From NCBI GenBank assembly GCA_011799875.1, contig JAAAXO010000119.1, positions 1,223,359 to 1,287,358 of the forward strand: DNA of 64,000 bases, given 5' to 3'. The stretch's first letter is position 1. Each line of letters opens with the position of its first letter. Shown here in pieces: positions 11,834 through 26,100 of the stretch. This DNA comes from Thinopyrum elongatum. Lineage: Eukaryota > Streptophyta > Magnoliopsida > Poales > Poaceae. The position numbers were made by a program, and so were the translations under genes. The notes under the pieces are model-generated. The model made no database searches. It was given only the letters and a program-made list of their open reading frames with translations, and was not told the origin of the DNA.

Positions 11834-13545
11834 CTAGCCTCTAAAATCGTTACGTGAGCTCACCCATGGACACATGTTGGGATAATAATGTACAGAATAA
11901 CGGGATATTATTCCATTTGTGCACCAACAAGGCCTACATGTCTGTCTGGATAGAAGGAGGAGGCTCCTTGGTGCACCAGAACACCCCAAAAAGGAAGTTT
12001 TGCATGCTCTATCACCCATCCCGCTGCGAGCAGTGTGTTTGGGGAAGAACATGCATCATCCTTGGACGAATATGTGCATAGCAGCTCTTCTGCGCTCTTA
12101 TCATTTACACGCAAAATAATAGGTCATTCCAAGCGTTGAAAGATGGCTCCCCGGCGCGATCAACTTACCTTGGAAGCTCGACTCACGGTCTGCCCCGGTG
12201 CTGGAATCCTTTAGGTTGTATCCATAGAACGGGCGAAATCTGGTCATACGAACTCCGTTTGAGCTCCACAACCTGCCAAAACGACTACAACGAAAAGCCG
12301 TATACCCCGGTGCCCACTTCGTCGGCTACGGTAAAGTTTCGGAGGCCAAAACTGGCTTGCAAAATTGAGTTCCTGATGATTTAATCGCTGGCGTGTCCAC
12401 TCCTAGCCTCTAAAATCGTTACGTGAGCTCACCCATGGACACATGTTGGGATAATAATGTACAGAATAACGGGATATGATTCCATTTGTGCACCAACAAG
12501 GCCTACATGTCTGTCCGGATAGAAGGAGGAGGCTCCTTGGTGCACCAAAACACCCCAAAAATGAAGTTTTGCATCCTCTATCACCCATCCCGCTGCCAGC
12601 CGCATGTTTGGGGAAGAACCTGTGTCATCCTTGGACGAAGATGTGCATAGCATCTCTTCTGCGCTCTTATCATTTACACACAAAAAAATAGGTCATTCCG
12701 AGTGTTGAAAGATGGCTCCCCGGCGCAATCAACTTACCTTGGAAGCTCGACACACGGTCTGCCCCGGTGCTGGAATCCATTTAGGTTGTATCCGTAGGAC
12801 GGGCGTAATCTGGTCATACGAACTCCGTTTGAGCTCCACAACCTGCCAAAACGACCGCAACGAAAAGCCGTATACCCCGGTGGCCCACATTATCGGCTAC
12901 GTTAAAGTTTTGGAGGCCAAAACTGGCTTGCAAAATTGAGTTCCTGATGATTTAATCGCTGGCGTGTCCACTCCTAGCCTCTAAAATTATTACGTGAGCT
13001 CACCCATGGACACATGTTGGGATAATAATGTACAGAATAACGGGATATGATTCCATTTGTGCACCAACAAGTCCTACATGTCTGTTTGGATAGAAGGAGG
13101 AGGCTCCTTGGTGCACCAAAACACCCCAAAAATGAAGTTTTGCATGCTCTATCACCCATCCCGCTGCCAGCCGCATGTTTGGGGAAGAACATGCGTCATC
13201 CTTGGACGAATATGTGCATAGTAGCTCTTCTGTGCTCTTATCATTTACACGCAAAATAAATAGGTCATTCCGAGTGTTGAAAGATGGCTCCCCGGCGCGA
13301 TCAACTTACCTTGGAAGCTCGACTCACGGTCTGCCCCGGTGCTGGAATCGATTTAGGTTGTATCCGTAGAACAGGCGTAATCTGGTCATACGAACTCCGT
13401 TTCAGCTCCACAACCAGCCAAAACGACCGCAACAAAAAGCCATATACCCCGGTGGCCCACTTCATCGGCTATGGTAAAGTTTCGGAGGCCAAAACTGGCT
13501 TTCAAAATTGAGTTCTTGATGATTTAATCGCTGGCGTGTCCACTC
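11834..13545 (+). repeat. Trimeric HOR of 1,712 bp, copy 2
   Basis: Units K at 12143, N at 12712 and D at 13284. Differences from copy 1 are at about 11,909 (ATATTATTCC instead of ATATGATTCC), about 13,249 (TTACACGC instead of TTACATGC) and about 13,514 (GTTCTTGATG instead of GTTCCTGATG). That gives about 99.8% identity over 1,712 bp, a very recent tandem duplication. Confidence 0.9.
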
Positions 13546-15827
13546 CTAGCCTCTAAAATCGTTACGTGAGCTCACCCATGGACACATGTTGGGATAATAA
13601 TGTACAGAATAACGGGATATGATTCCATTTGTGCACCAACAAGGCCTACATGTCTGTCTGGATAGAAGGAGGAGGCTCCTTGGTGCACCAGAACACCCCA
13701 AAAAGGAAGTTTTGCATGCTCTATCACCCATCCCGCTGCGAGCAGCGTGTTTGGGGAAGAACATGCATCATCCTTGGACGAATATGTGCATAGCAGCTCT
13801 TCTGCGCTCTTATCATTTACACGCAAAATAATAGGTCATTCCAAGCGTTGAAAGATGGCTCCCCGGCGCGATCAACTTACCTTGGAAGCTCGACTCACGG
13901 TCTGCCCCGGTGCTGGAATCCTTTAGGTTGTATCCATAGAACGGGCGAAATCTGGTCATACGAACTCCGTTTGAGCTCCACAACCTGCCAAAACGACTAC
14001 AACGAAAAGCCGTATACCCCGGTGCCCACTTCGTCGGCTACGGTAAAGTTTCGGAGGCCAAAACTGGCTTGCAAAATTGAGTTCCTGATGATTTAATCGC
14101 TGGCGTGTCCACTCCTAGCCTCTAAAATCGTTACGTGAGCTCACCCATGGACACATGTTGGGATAATAATGTACAGAATAACGGGATATGATTCCATTTG
14201 TGCACCAACAAGGCCTACATGTCCGTCCGGATAGAAGGAGGAGGCTCCTTGGTGCACCAAAACACCCCAAAAATGAAGTTTTGCATCCTCTATCACCCAT
14301 CCCGCTGCCAGCCGCATGTTTGGGGAAGAACCTGTGTCATCCTTGGACGAAGATGTGCATAGCATCTCTTCTGCGCTCTTATCATTTACACACAAAAAAA
14401 TAGGTCATTCCGAGTGTTGAAAGATGGCTCCCCAGCGCGATCAACTTACCTTGGAAGCTCGACTCACGGTTTACCCCGGTGCTGGAATCCATTTAGGTTG
14501 TATCCATAGAACGAGCGTAATCTGGTCATACGAACTCCGTTTGAGCTCCATAACCTGCCAAAATGACCGCAACGAAAAGCCGTATACCCTGGTGGCCCAC
14601 TTCATTGGCTACGGTAAAGTTTCGGATTCCAAAACTCGCTTGCAAAATTGAGTTCCTGATGATTTATTCGCTGGCGTGTCGACTCCTAGCCTCTAAAATC
14701 GTTACGTGAGCTCACCCATGGACACATGTTGGGATAATAATGTACATAATAATGGGATATGATTCCATTTGTGCACCAACAAGGCCTACATGTCTGTCTG
14801 GATAGAAGGAGGAGGCTCCTTTGTGCACCAAAACACCCCAAAAATGAAGTTTTGCATGCTCTATCACCCATCCCGCTGCCAGCCGCATGTTTGGGGAAGA
14901 ACATGCGTCATCCTTGGACGAATATGTGCATAGCAGCTCTTCTGCGCTCTTATCATTTACACGCAAAATAATAGGTTATTCTGAGTGTTGAAAGATGGCT
15001 CCCCGGCGCAATCAACTTACCTTGGAAGCTCGACACATGGTCTGCCCCGGTGCTGGAATCCATTTAGGTTGTATCCGTAGGACGGGCATAATGTGGTCAT
15101 ACGAACTCCGTTTGAGCTCCACAACCTGCCAAAACGACCGCAACGAAAAGCCGTATACCCCGGTGGCCCACATTATCGGCTACGGTAAAGTTTTGGAGGC
15201 GAAAACTGGCTTGCAAAATTGAGTTCCTGATGATTTAATCGCTGGCGTGTCCACTCCTAGCCTCTAAAATCATTACGTGAGCTCACCCATGGACACATGT
15301 TGGGATAATAATGTACAGAATAACGGGATATGATTCCATTTGTGCACCAACAAGGCCTACAAGTCTGTTTGGATAGAAGGAGGAGGCTCCTTGGTGCACC
15401 AAAACACCCCAAAAATGAAGTTTTGCATGCTCTATCACCCATCCCGCTGCCAGCCGCATGTTTGGGGAAGAACATGCGTCATCCTTGGACGAATATGTGC
15501 ATTGTAGCTCTTCTGTGCTCTTATCATTTACACGCAAAATAATAGGTCATTCCGAGTGTTGAAAGATGGCTCCCCGGCGCGATCAACTTACCTTGGAAGC
15601 TCGACTCACGGTCTGCCCCGGTGCTGGAATCGATTTAGGTTGTATCCGTAGAACAGGCGTAATCTGGTCATACGAACTCCGTTTGAGCTCCACAACCATC
15701 CAAAACGACCGCAACAAAAAGCCATATACCCCGGTGGCCCACTTCATCGGCTATGGTAAAGTTTCGGAGGCCAAAACTGGCTTTCAAAATTGAGTTCCTG
15801 ATGATTTAATCGCTGGCGTGTCCACTC
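13546..15827 (+). repeat. Third (partial) trimer copy merging into a 2,282-bp tetramer, copy 1
   Basis: The first about 887 bp (13,546-14,432) repeat the flank and K unit of the trimer with about three differences (including CAGCGTG for CAGTGTG, and GTCCGTCCGG). At about 14,433 the sequence departs from the trimer (CCCCAGCGCG instead of CCCCGGCGCA) and a Y-type unit follows at 14424. Then come N at 14995 and D at 15566. This four-unit block is repeated downstream at a spacing of 2,282 bp. Confidence 0.85.
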
Positions 15828-17500
15828 CTAGCCTCTAAAATCGTTACGTGAGCTCACCCATGGACACATGTTGGGATAATAATGTACAGAATAACGGGAT
15901 ATGATTCCATTTGTGCACCAACAAGGCCTACATGTCTGTCTGGATAGAAGGAGGAGGCTCCTTGGTGCACCAGAACACCCCAAAAAGGAAGTTTTGCATG
16001 CTCTATCACCCATCCCGCTGCGAGCAGCGTGTTTGGGGAAGAACATGCATCATCCTTGGACGAATATGTGCATAGCAGCTCTTCTGCGCTCTTATCATTT
16101 ACACGCAAAATAATAGGTCATTCCAAGCGTTGAAAGATGGCTCCCCGGCGCGATCAACTTACCTTGGAAGCTCGACTCACGGTCTGCCCCGGTGCTGGAA
16201 TCCTTTAGGTTGTATCCATAGAACGGGCGAAATCTGGTCATACGAACTCCGTTTGAGCTCCACAACCTGCCAAAACGACTACAACGAAAAGCCGTATACC
16301 CCGGTGCCCACTTCGTCGGCTACGGTAAAGTTTCGGAGGCCAAAACTGGCTTGCAAAATTGAGTTCCTGATGATTTAATCGCTGGCGTGTCCACTCCTAG
16401 CCTCTAAAATCGTTACGTGAGCTCACCCATGGACACATGTTGGGATAATAATGTACAGAATAACGGGATATGATTCCATTTGTGCACCAACAAGGCCTAC
16501 ATGTCCGTCCGGATAGAAGGAGGAGGCTCCTTGGTGCACCAAAACACCCCAAAAATGAAGTTTTGCATCCTCTATCACCCATCCCGCTGCCAGCCGCATG
16601 TTTGGGGAAGAACCTGCTTCATCCTTGGACGAAGATGTGCATAGCATCTCTTCTGCGCTCTTATCATTTACACACAAAAAAATAGGTCATTCCGAGTGTT
16701 GAAAGATGGCTCCCCAGCGCGATCAACTTACCTTGGAAGCTCGACTCACGGTTTACCCCGGTGCTGGAATCCATTTAGGTTGTATCCATAGAACGAGCGT
16801 AATCTGGTCATACGAACTCCATTTGAGCTCGACAACCTGCCAAAATGACCGCAACGAAAAGCCGTATACCCTGGTGGCCCACTTCATCGGCTACGGTAAA
16901 GTTTCGGAGGCCAAAACTCGCTTGCAAAATTGAGTTCCTGATGATTTAATCGCTGGCGTGTCCACTCCTAGCCTCTAAAATCGTTACGTGAGCTCATCCA
17001 TGGACACATGTTGGGATAATAATGTACATAATAATGGGATATGATTCCATTTGTGCACCAACAAGGCCTACATGTCTGTCTGGATAGAAGGAGGAGGCTC
17101 CTTTGTGCACCAAAACACCCCAAAAATGAAGTTTTGCATGCTCTATCACCCATCCCGCTGCCAGCCGCATGTTTGGGGAAGAACATGCGTCATCCTTGGA
17201 CGAATATGTGCATAGCAGCTCTTCTGCGCTCTTATCATTTACACGCAAAATAATAGGTTATTCTGAGTGTTGAAAGATGGCTCCCTGGCGCAATCAACTT
17301 ACCTTGGAAGCTCGACACACGGTCTGCCCCGGTGCTGGAATCCATTTAGGTTGTATCCGTAGGACGGGCGTAATCTGGTCATACGAACTCAGTTTGAGCT
17401 CCACAACCTGCCAAAATGACCGCAACGAAAAGCCGTATACCCCGGTGGCCCACATTATCGGCTACGGTAAAGTTTTGGAGGCCAAAACTGGCTTATAAAA
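15828..17500 (+). repeat. 2,282-bp tetramer, copy 2 (truncated)
   Basis: Units K at 16137, Y at 16706 and N at 17277 correspond to 13855, 14424 and 14995, with scattered differences. The expected D unit is missing. After the N unit, a D-like flank with CTGCGAGCCGCG leads straight into a K unit at 17848. The copy therefore ends by a one-monomer deletion inside the region 17,277-17,848. Confidence 0.8.
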
Positions 17501-20129
17501 TTGAGTTCCTGATGATTTAATCGCTGGCGTGTCCAGTCCTAGCCTCTAAAATCATTACGTGAGCTCACCCTTGGACACATGATGGGATAATAATGTACAG
17601 AATAACGGGATATGATTCCATTTGTGCACCAACAAGGCCTACATGTCTGTTTGGATAGAAGGAGGAGGCTCCTTGGTGCACCACAACACCCCAAAAATGA
17701 AGTTTTGCATGCTCTATCACCCATCCCGCTGCGAGCCGCGTGTTTGGGGAAGAACATGCGTCATCCTTCGACGAATATGTGCATAGCAGCTCTTCTGCGC
17801 TCTTATCATTTACACGCAAAATAATAGGTCATTCCAAGCGTTGAAAGATGGCTCCCCGGCGCGATCAACTTACCTTGGAAGCTCTACTCACGGTCTGCCC
17901 CGGTGCTGGAATCCTTTAGGTTGTATCCATAGAACGGGCGTAATCTGGTCGTACGAACTCCGTTTGAGCTCCACAACCTGCCAAAACGACTGCAACGAAA
18001 AGCCGTATACCCCGGTGCCCACTTCATCGGCTACGGTAAAGTTTCGGAGGCCAAAACTGGCTTGCAAAATTGAGTTCCTGATGATTTAATCGCTGGCGTG
18101 TCCACTCCTAGCCTCTAATATCGTTACGTGAGCTCACCCATGGACACATGTTGGGATAATAATGTACAGAATAACGGGATATGATTCCATTTGTGAACAA
18201 ACAAGGCCTACATGTCTATCTGGATAGAAGGAGGAGCGTCCTTGGTGCACCAAAACACCCCAAAAATGAAGTTTTGCATCCTCTATCACCCATCCCGCTG
18301 CCAGCCGCATGTTTGGGGAAGAACCTGCGTCATCCTTGGACGAAGATGTGCATAGCATCTCTTCTACGCTCTTATCATTTACACACAAAAAAATAGGTCA
18401 TTCCGAGTGTTGAAAGATGGCTCCCCGGCGCGATCAACTTACCTTGGAAGCTCGACTCATGGTTTGCCCCGGTGCTGGAATCCATTTAGGTTGTATCCAT
18501 AGAACGGGCGTAATCTGGTCATACGAACTCCGTTTGAGATCCACAACCTGCCAAAACGACCGCAATGAAAAGCCGTATACCCCGGTGGCCCACTTCATCG
18601 GCTATGGTAAAGTTTCAGAGGCCAAAACTCGCTTGCAAAATTGAGTTCCTGATGATTTAATCGCTGGCGTGTCCACTCCGAGCCTCTAAAATCGTTACGT
18701 GAGCTCACCCGTGGACACATGTTGGGATAATAATGTACAGAATAACGGGATATGATTCCATTTGTGCACCAACAAGGCCTACATGTCTGTCTGGATAGAA
18801 GGAGGAGGCTCCTTTGTGCACCAAAACACCCCAAAAATGAAGTTTTGCATGCTTTATCACCCATCCCGCTGCTAGCCGCATGTTTGGGGAAGAACATGCG
18901 TCATCCTTGGACGAATATGTGCATAGTAGCTCTTCTGCGCTCTTATCATTTACACGCAAAATAATAAGTCATTCTGAGTGTTGAAAGATGGCTCCCCGGC
19001 ACGATCAACTTACCTTGGAAGCTCGACTCACGGTCTGCCCTGGTGCTGGAATCCATTTAGGTTGTATCCGTAGAACGGGCGTAATCTGGTCATACGAACT
19101 CTGTTTGAGCTCCACAACCTGCCAAAACAACTGCAACGAAAAGCTGTATACCTCGGTGGACCACTTCGTTGGCTACGGTAAAGTTTCGGAGGCCAAAACT
19201 GGCTTGCAAAATTGAGTTCCTGATGATTTAATCGTTGGTGTGTCCACTCCTAGCCTTTAAGATCGTTACGTGAGCTCACCCATGGACACATGTTGGGATA
19301 ACAATGTATAGAATAACGGGATATGATTCCATTTGTGCACCAACAAGGCCTACATGTCTGTCTGGATAGAAGGAGGAGGCTCCTTGGTGCACCAAAACAC
19401 CCCAAAAATGAAGTTTTGCATGCTCTATCACCCATCCCGCTGCCAGCCGCATGTTTGGCGAAGAACATGCGTCATCCTTGGACGAAGATGTGCATAGCAT
19501 CTCTTCTGCACTCTTATCATTTACACGCAAAATAATAGGTCATTCCGAGTGTTGAAAGATGGCTCCCCGGCGCGATCAACTTACCTTGGAAGCTCGACTC
19601 ACGTTTTGCCCCGGTGCTGGAATCAATTTAGGTTGTATCCGTAGAACGGCCGTAATCTGGTCATACGAACTCCGTTTGAGCTCCACAACCTGCCAAAACG
19701 ACCGCAACGAAAAGCCATATACCTCGGTGGCCCACTTCATCGGCTGTGGTAAAGGTTCGGAGGCCAAAACTGGCTTGCAAAATTGAGTTCCTGATGATTT
19801 AATCGCTGGCGTGTCCACTCCTAGCCTCTAAAATCGTTACGTGAACTCACCCATGGACACATGTTGGGATAATAATGTATAGAATAACGGGATATGATTC
19901 CATTTGTGCACCAACAAGGCCTACATGTCTGTCTGGATAGAAGGAGGAGGCTCCTTGGTGCACCAGAACACCCCAAAAAGGAAGTTTTGCATGCTCTATC
20001 ACCCATCCCGCTGCTAGCCGCGTGTTTGGGAAAGAACATGCGTCATCCTTGGACGAATATGTGCATAGCAGCAGTTCTGCGCTCTTATCATTTACACGCT
20101 AAATAATAGGTCATTCCAAGCGTTGAAAG
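17501..20129 (+). repeat. A monomers with remnants of the tetramer
   Basis: Monomers at 17848 (K-type: GGAATCCTTTAGG, CCAAGCGTTG), 18417, 18988 and 19559. The flank following 19559 again carries CACCAGAACACC and AAAAAGGAAG (19,961-19,985), the D-to-K signature last seen at about 15,982. The next monomer (20130) is K-like. The K module thus recurs 3,994 bp (seven monomers) after its previous clear copy. Confidence 0.75.
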
Positions 20130-23100
20130 ATGGCTCCCCGGCGCGATCAACTTACCTTGGAAGCTCGACTCACGGTCTGCCCCGGTGCTGGAATCCTTTA
20201 GGTTGTATCTGTAGAATGGGCGTAATCTGGTCATACGAACTTCGTTTGAGCTCCACAACCTGCCAAAATGACTGCAACAAAAAGCCGTATACCCCGGTGG
20301 CCCACTTCATCGGCTACGGTAAAGTTTCGGAGGCCAAAACTGGCTTGAAAATTGAGTTCCTGACGATTTAATCGCTGGCGTGTCCACTCCTAGCCTCTAA
20401 AATCGTTACGTGAGCTCACCCATGGACACATGTTGGGATAATAATGTACAGAATAACGGAATATGATTCCATTTGTGCACAAACAAGGCCTACATGTCTG
20501 TCTGGATAGAAGGAGGAGCCTCCTTGGCGCACCAAAACACCCCAAAAATGAAGTTTTGCATGCTCTATCACCCATCCCGCTGCCAGCCGCATGTTTGGGG
20601 AAGAACATGCATCATCCTTGGACGAATATGTGCATAGTAGCTCTTCTGCGCTCTTATCATTTACACGCAAAATAATAAGTCATTCCGAGCGTTGAAAAAT
20701 GGCTCCCCGGCGCGATCAACTTACCTTGGAAGCTCGACTCACGGTCTGCCCCGGTGCTGGAATCCATTTAGGTTGTATCCGTAGAACGGGCGTAATCTGG
20801 TCATACGAACTCTGTTTGAGCTCCACAACCTGCCAAAACAACCGCAACGAAAAGCTGTATACCCCGGTGGCCCACTTCGTTGGCTACGGGCTTGCAAAAT
20901 TGAGTTCCTGATGATTTAATCGCTAGCGTGTCCACTCCTAGCCTCTAAAATCGTTACGTGAGCTCACCCATGGACACATGTTGGGATAATAATGTACAGA
21001 ATAATGGGATATGATTCCATTTGTGCACCAACAAGGCCTACATGTCTATCTGGATAGAAGGAGGAGGCTCCTTGGTGCACCAAAACACCCCAAAAATGAA
21101 GTTTTTCATGCTCTATCACCCATCCCGCTGCCAGCCGCATGTTTGGGCAAGAACATGCATCATCCTTTGACAAAGATGTGCATAGTAGCTCTTCTGCGCT
21201 CTTATGATTTACACGCAAAATAATAAGTCATTCCGAGTGTTGAAAGATGGCTCCCCGGCACGATCAACTTACCTTGGAAGCTCGACTCACGGTCTGCCCC
21301 GGTGCTGGAATCCATTTAGGTTGTATCCGTAGAATGGGCGTAATCTGGACATATGAACTCTGTTTGAGCTCCACAACCTGCCAAAACGACCGCAACGAAA
21401 AGTTGTATACCCCGGTTGACCACTTCGTTGGCTATGGTAAAGTTTCGGAGGCCAAAACTGGCTTGCAAAATTGAGTTCCTGATGATTTAATCGCTAGCGT
21501 GTCCACTCCTAGCCTCTAAAATCGTTACGTGAGCTCACCCATGGACACATGTTGGGATAATAATGTACAGAATAATGGGATATGATTCCATTTGTGCACC
21601 AACAAGGCCTACATGTCTGTCTGGATAGAAGGAGGAGGCTCCTTGGTGCACCAAAACACCCCAAAAATGAAGTTTTGCATGGTCTATCACCCATCCCGCT
21701 GCCAGCCGCATGTTTGGGGAAGAACATGCGTCATCCTTGGACGAATATGTGCATAGCAGCTCTTCTGCGCTCTTATCATTTACACGCAAAATAATAGGTC
21801 ATTCCGAGTGTTGAAAGATGGCTCCCCGGCGTGATCAACTTACCTTGGTAGCTCGACTCACGGTCTGCCCCGGTGCTGGAATCCTTTAGGTTGTATCCGT
21901 AGAACGGGCGTAATCTGGTCATACGAACTCCGTTTGAGCTCCAAAACCTGCCAAAACAACCGCAACGAAAAGCCGTATACCCCGGTGGCCCACTTCATCG
22001 GCTACGGTAAAGTTTTGGAGGCCAAAACTGGCTTGCAAAATTGAGTTCCTGATGATTTAATCGCTGGCGTGTCCACTCCTAGCCTCTAAAATCGGTACGT
22101 GAGCTCACCCATGGACACATGTTGGGATAATAATGTACAGAATAACGGGTTATGATTCCATTTGTGCACCAACAAGGCCTACATGTCTATCTGGATAGAA
22201 GTAGGAGGCTCCTTGGTGCACCAAAACACCCCAAAAATGAAGTTTTGCATGCTCTATCACCCATCCCGCTACCAGCCGCATGTTTGGGGAAGAACATGCG
22301 TCATCCTTGGACGAATATGTGCATAGCAGCTCTTCTGCGCTCTTATTATTTACACACAAAATAATAAGTCATTCCGAGTGTTGAAAGATGGCTCCCCGGC
22401 GCGATCAACTTACCTTGGAAGCTCGACTCACGGTTTGCCCCGGTGCTGGAATCCATTTAGGTTGTATCCGTAGAACGGGCGTAATCTGGTCATACAAACT
22501 CCGTTTGAGCTCCACAACCTGCCAAAATGACCGCAATGAAAAGCCGTATACCCAGGTGGCCCATGTTGTCTTCTACAGTAAAGTTTTGGAGGCCAAAACT
22601 GGCTTGCAAAATTGAGTTCCTGATGATTTAATCGCTGGTGTGTCCACTCCTAGCCTTTAAAATCGTTATGTGAGCTCACCCATGGACACATGTTGGGATA
22701 ATAATGTACAGAATAACGGGATATGATTCCATTTGTGCACCAACAAGGCCTACATGTCTGTCTGGATAGAAGGAGGAGGCTCCTTGGTGCACCAAAACAC
22801 CCAAAAAATGAAGTTTTGCATGCTCTATCACCCATCCCACTGCCAGCCGCACGTTTGGGGAAGAACATGCGTCATCCTTGGATGAATATGTGCATAGCAT
22901 CTCTTCTGCGCTCTTATCATGTACACGCAAAATAGTAGGTCATTCCGAGTGTTGAAAGATGGCTCCCCGGCGCGATCAACTTACCTTGGAAGCTCGACTC
23001 ACGGTCTGCCCCGGTGCTGGAATCCTTTAGGTTGTATCCGTAGAACGGGCGTAATCTGGTCATACGAACTCCGTTTGAGCTCCACAACCTGCCAAAATGA

Positions 23101-26100
23101 CTGCAACAAAAAGTCGTATACCCCGGTTGCCCACTTTGTTGGCTACGGTAAAGTTTCGGAAGCCAAAACTGGCTTGCAAAATTGAGTTCCTGATGATTGA
23201 ATTGCTGGCGTGTCCACTCCTAGCCTCTAAAATCGTTACGTGAGCTCACCCATGGACACATGTTGGGATAATAATGTACAGAATAACGGGATATGATTCC
23301 ATTTATGCACCAACAAGGCCTACATGTCTGTCTGGATAGAAGGAGGAGGCTCCTTGGTGCTCCAAAACACCACAAAAATGAAGTTTTGCATGCTCTATCA
23401 CCCATCCAGCTGCCAGCCGCATGTTTGGGGAAGAACATGCGTCATCCTTGGACAAATATGTGCATAGCAGCTCTTCTGCACTCTTATCATTTACACGCAA
23501 AATAATAAGTCATTCCGAGTGTTGAAAGATGGCTCCCCGGCGCGATCAACTTACCTTGGAAGCTCGACTCACGGTCTGCCCGGTGCTGGAATCCATTTAG
23601 GTTGTATCCGTAGAACGGGCGTAATCTGGTCATACGAACTCCGTTTGAGCTCCACAACCTGCCAAAACGACCACAACGAAAAGCCGTATACCCTGGTTGC
23701 CCACTTTGTCTTCTACGATAATGTTTTGGAGGCCAAAACTGGCTTGCAAAATTGAGTTCCTCATCATTTAATCGCTGGTGTGTCCACTCCTAGCCTTTAA
23801 AATCGTTACGTGAGCTCACCCATGGACACATGTTGGGGTAATAATGTACAGAATAACGGGATATGATTCCATTTGTGCACCAACAAGGCCTACATATCTG
23901 TCTGGATAGAAGGAGGAGGCTCCTTGGTGCACCAAAACACCCCAAAAATGAAGTTTTGCATGCTCTATCACCCATCCCACTGCCAGCCGCATGTTTGGGG
24001 AAGAACATGCGTCATCCTTGGATGAAGATGTGCATAGCATCTCTTCTGCACTCTTATCATTTACACACAAAATAATAGGTCATTCTGAGTGTTGAAAGAT
24101 GGCTCCCCGGCGCGATCAACTTACCTTGGATGCTCGACTCACGGTCTGCCCCGGTGCTGGAATCCATTTAGGTTGTATCTGTAGAACGGGCGTAATCTGG
24201 TCATACGAACTCCGTTTGAGCTCCACAACCTGCCAAAATGACCGAAACGAAAAGCCTTATACCACGGTGGCCCACTTCATCGGCTACGGTAATGTTTCGG
24301 AGGCCAAAACTAGCTTGCAAAATTGAGTTCCTGATGATTTAATCGCTGGCGTGGCCACTCCTAGCCTCTAAAATCGTTACGTGAGCTCACCCATGGACAC
24401 ATGTTTGGATAATAATGTACAGAATAACGGGATATGATTCCATTTGTGCACCAACAAGGCCTGCATGTCTGTCTGGATAGAAGGAGGAGGCTCCTTGGTG
24501 CACCAAAACACCCCAAAAATGAAGTTTTGCATGCTCAATCAACCATCCCGCTGCCAGCCGCATGTTTGGGGAAGAACATGCGTCATCCTTGGATGAAGAT
24601 GTGCATCACATCTCTTCTGCACTCTTATAATTTACACGCAAAATAATAGGTCATTCCGAGTGTTGAAAGATGGCTCCCCGGCGCGATCAACTTACCTTGG
24701 AAGCTCAACTCATGGTTTGCCCCGGTGCTGGAATCCATTTAGGTTGTATCCGTAGAACGGGCGGAATCTGGTCATACAAACTCCGTTTGAGCTCCACAAC
24801 CTGCCAAAACGACCGCAACGAAATGCTGAATACCCCAGTGGCCCACTTCGTCGGCTACGGTAAAGTTTCGGCGGCCAAAACTGGCTTGCAAAATTGAGTT
24901 CCTGATGATTTAATCGCTGGCGTGTCCACTCCTAGCCTCTAAAATCGTTACGTGAGCTCACCCATGGACACATGTTGGGATAATAATGTACAGATTAACA
25001 GGATATGATTCCATTTGTGCACCAACAAGGCCTACATCTCTATCTGGATAGAAGGAGGAGGTTCCTTGGTGCACCAAAACACCCCAAAAATGAAGTTTTG
25101 CATGCTCTATCACCCATCCCGCTGCCAGCCGCATGTTTGGGGAAGAACATGCGTCATCCTTGGACGAATATGTGCATGGCAGCTGTTCTGCGCTCTTATG
25201 ATTTACACGCAAAATAATAAGTCATTCCGAGTGTTGAAAGATGGCTCCCCGGCGCGATCAACTTACCTTGGAAGCTCGACTCATGGTCTGCCCCGGTGCT
25301 GGAATCCATTTAGGTTGTGTCCGTAGAACGGGCGTAATCTGGTCATACGAACTCCGTTTGAGCTCCACAACCTGCCAAAACGACCGAAATGAAAAGCCGT
25401 ATACCCCGGTGGCCCACTTCGTCGGCTCGGTAAAGTTTCGGAGGCCAAAACTGGCTTGCAAAATTGAGTTCCTGATGATTTAATCGCTGGCGTCTCCACT
25501 CCTAGCCTCTAAAATCATTACGTGAGCTCACCCATGGACACATGTTGGAATAATAATGTACACAATAACGGGATATGATTCCATTTGTGCTCCAACAAGG
25601 CCTACATGTCTGTTTGGATAGAAGGAGGAGGCTCCTTGGTGCACCAAAACACCCCAAAAATGAAGTTTTGCATGCTCTATCACCCATCCCGTTGCCAGCC
25701 GCATGTTTGGGGAAGAACTTGCGTCATCCTTGGTCCAATATGTGCATAGCAGCTCTTCTGCGCTCTTATCATTTACACGCAAAATAATAGGTCATTCCGA
25801 GTGTTGAAAGATGGCTCCCCGGCGCGATCAACTTACCTTGCAAGCTCGACTCAAGGTATGCCCCGGTGCTGGAATCCATTTAGGTTGTATCCGTAGAACG
25901 GCCGTAATGTGGTCATACGAACTCCGTTTGAGCTCCACAACCTGCCAAAATGACCGCAACGAAAAGCCGTATGCCCCGGTGGCCCACTTCGTCGGCTACG
26001 GTAAAGTTTCGGAGGCCAAAACTGGCTTGCAAAATTGAGTTCCTGATGATTTAATCGATGCGTGTCCACTCCTAGCCTTTAAAATCGTTACGTGAGCTCA

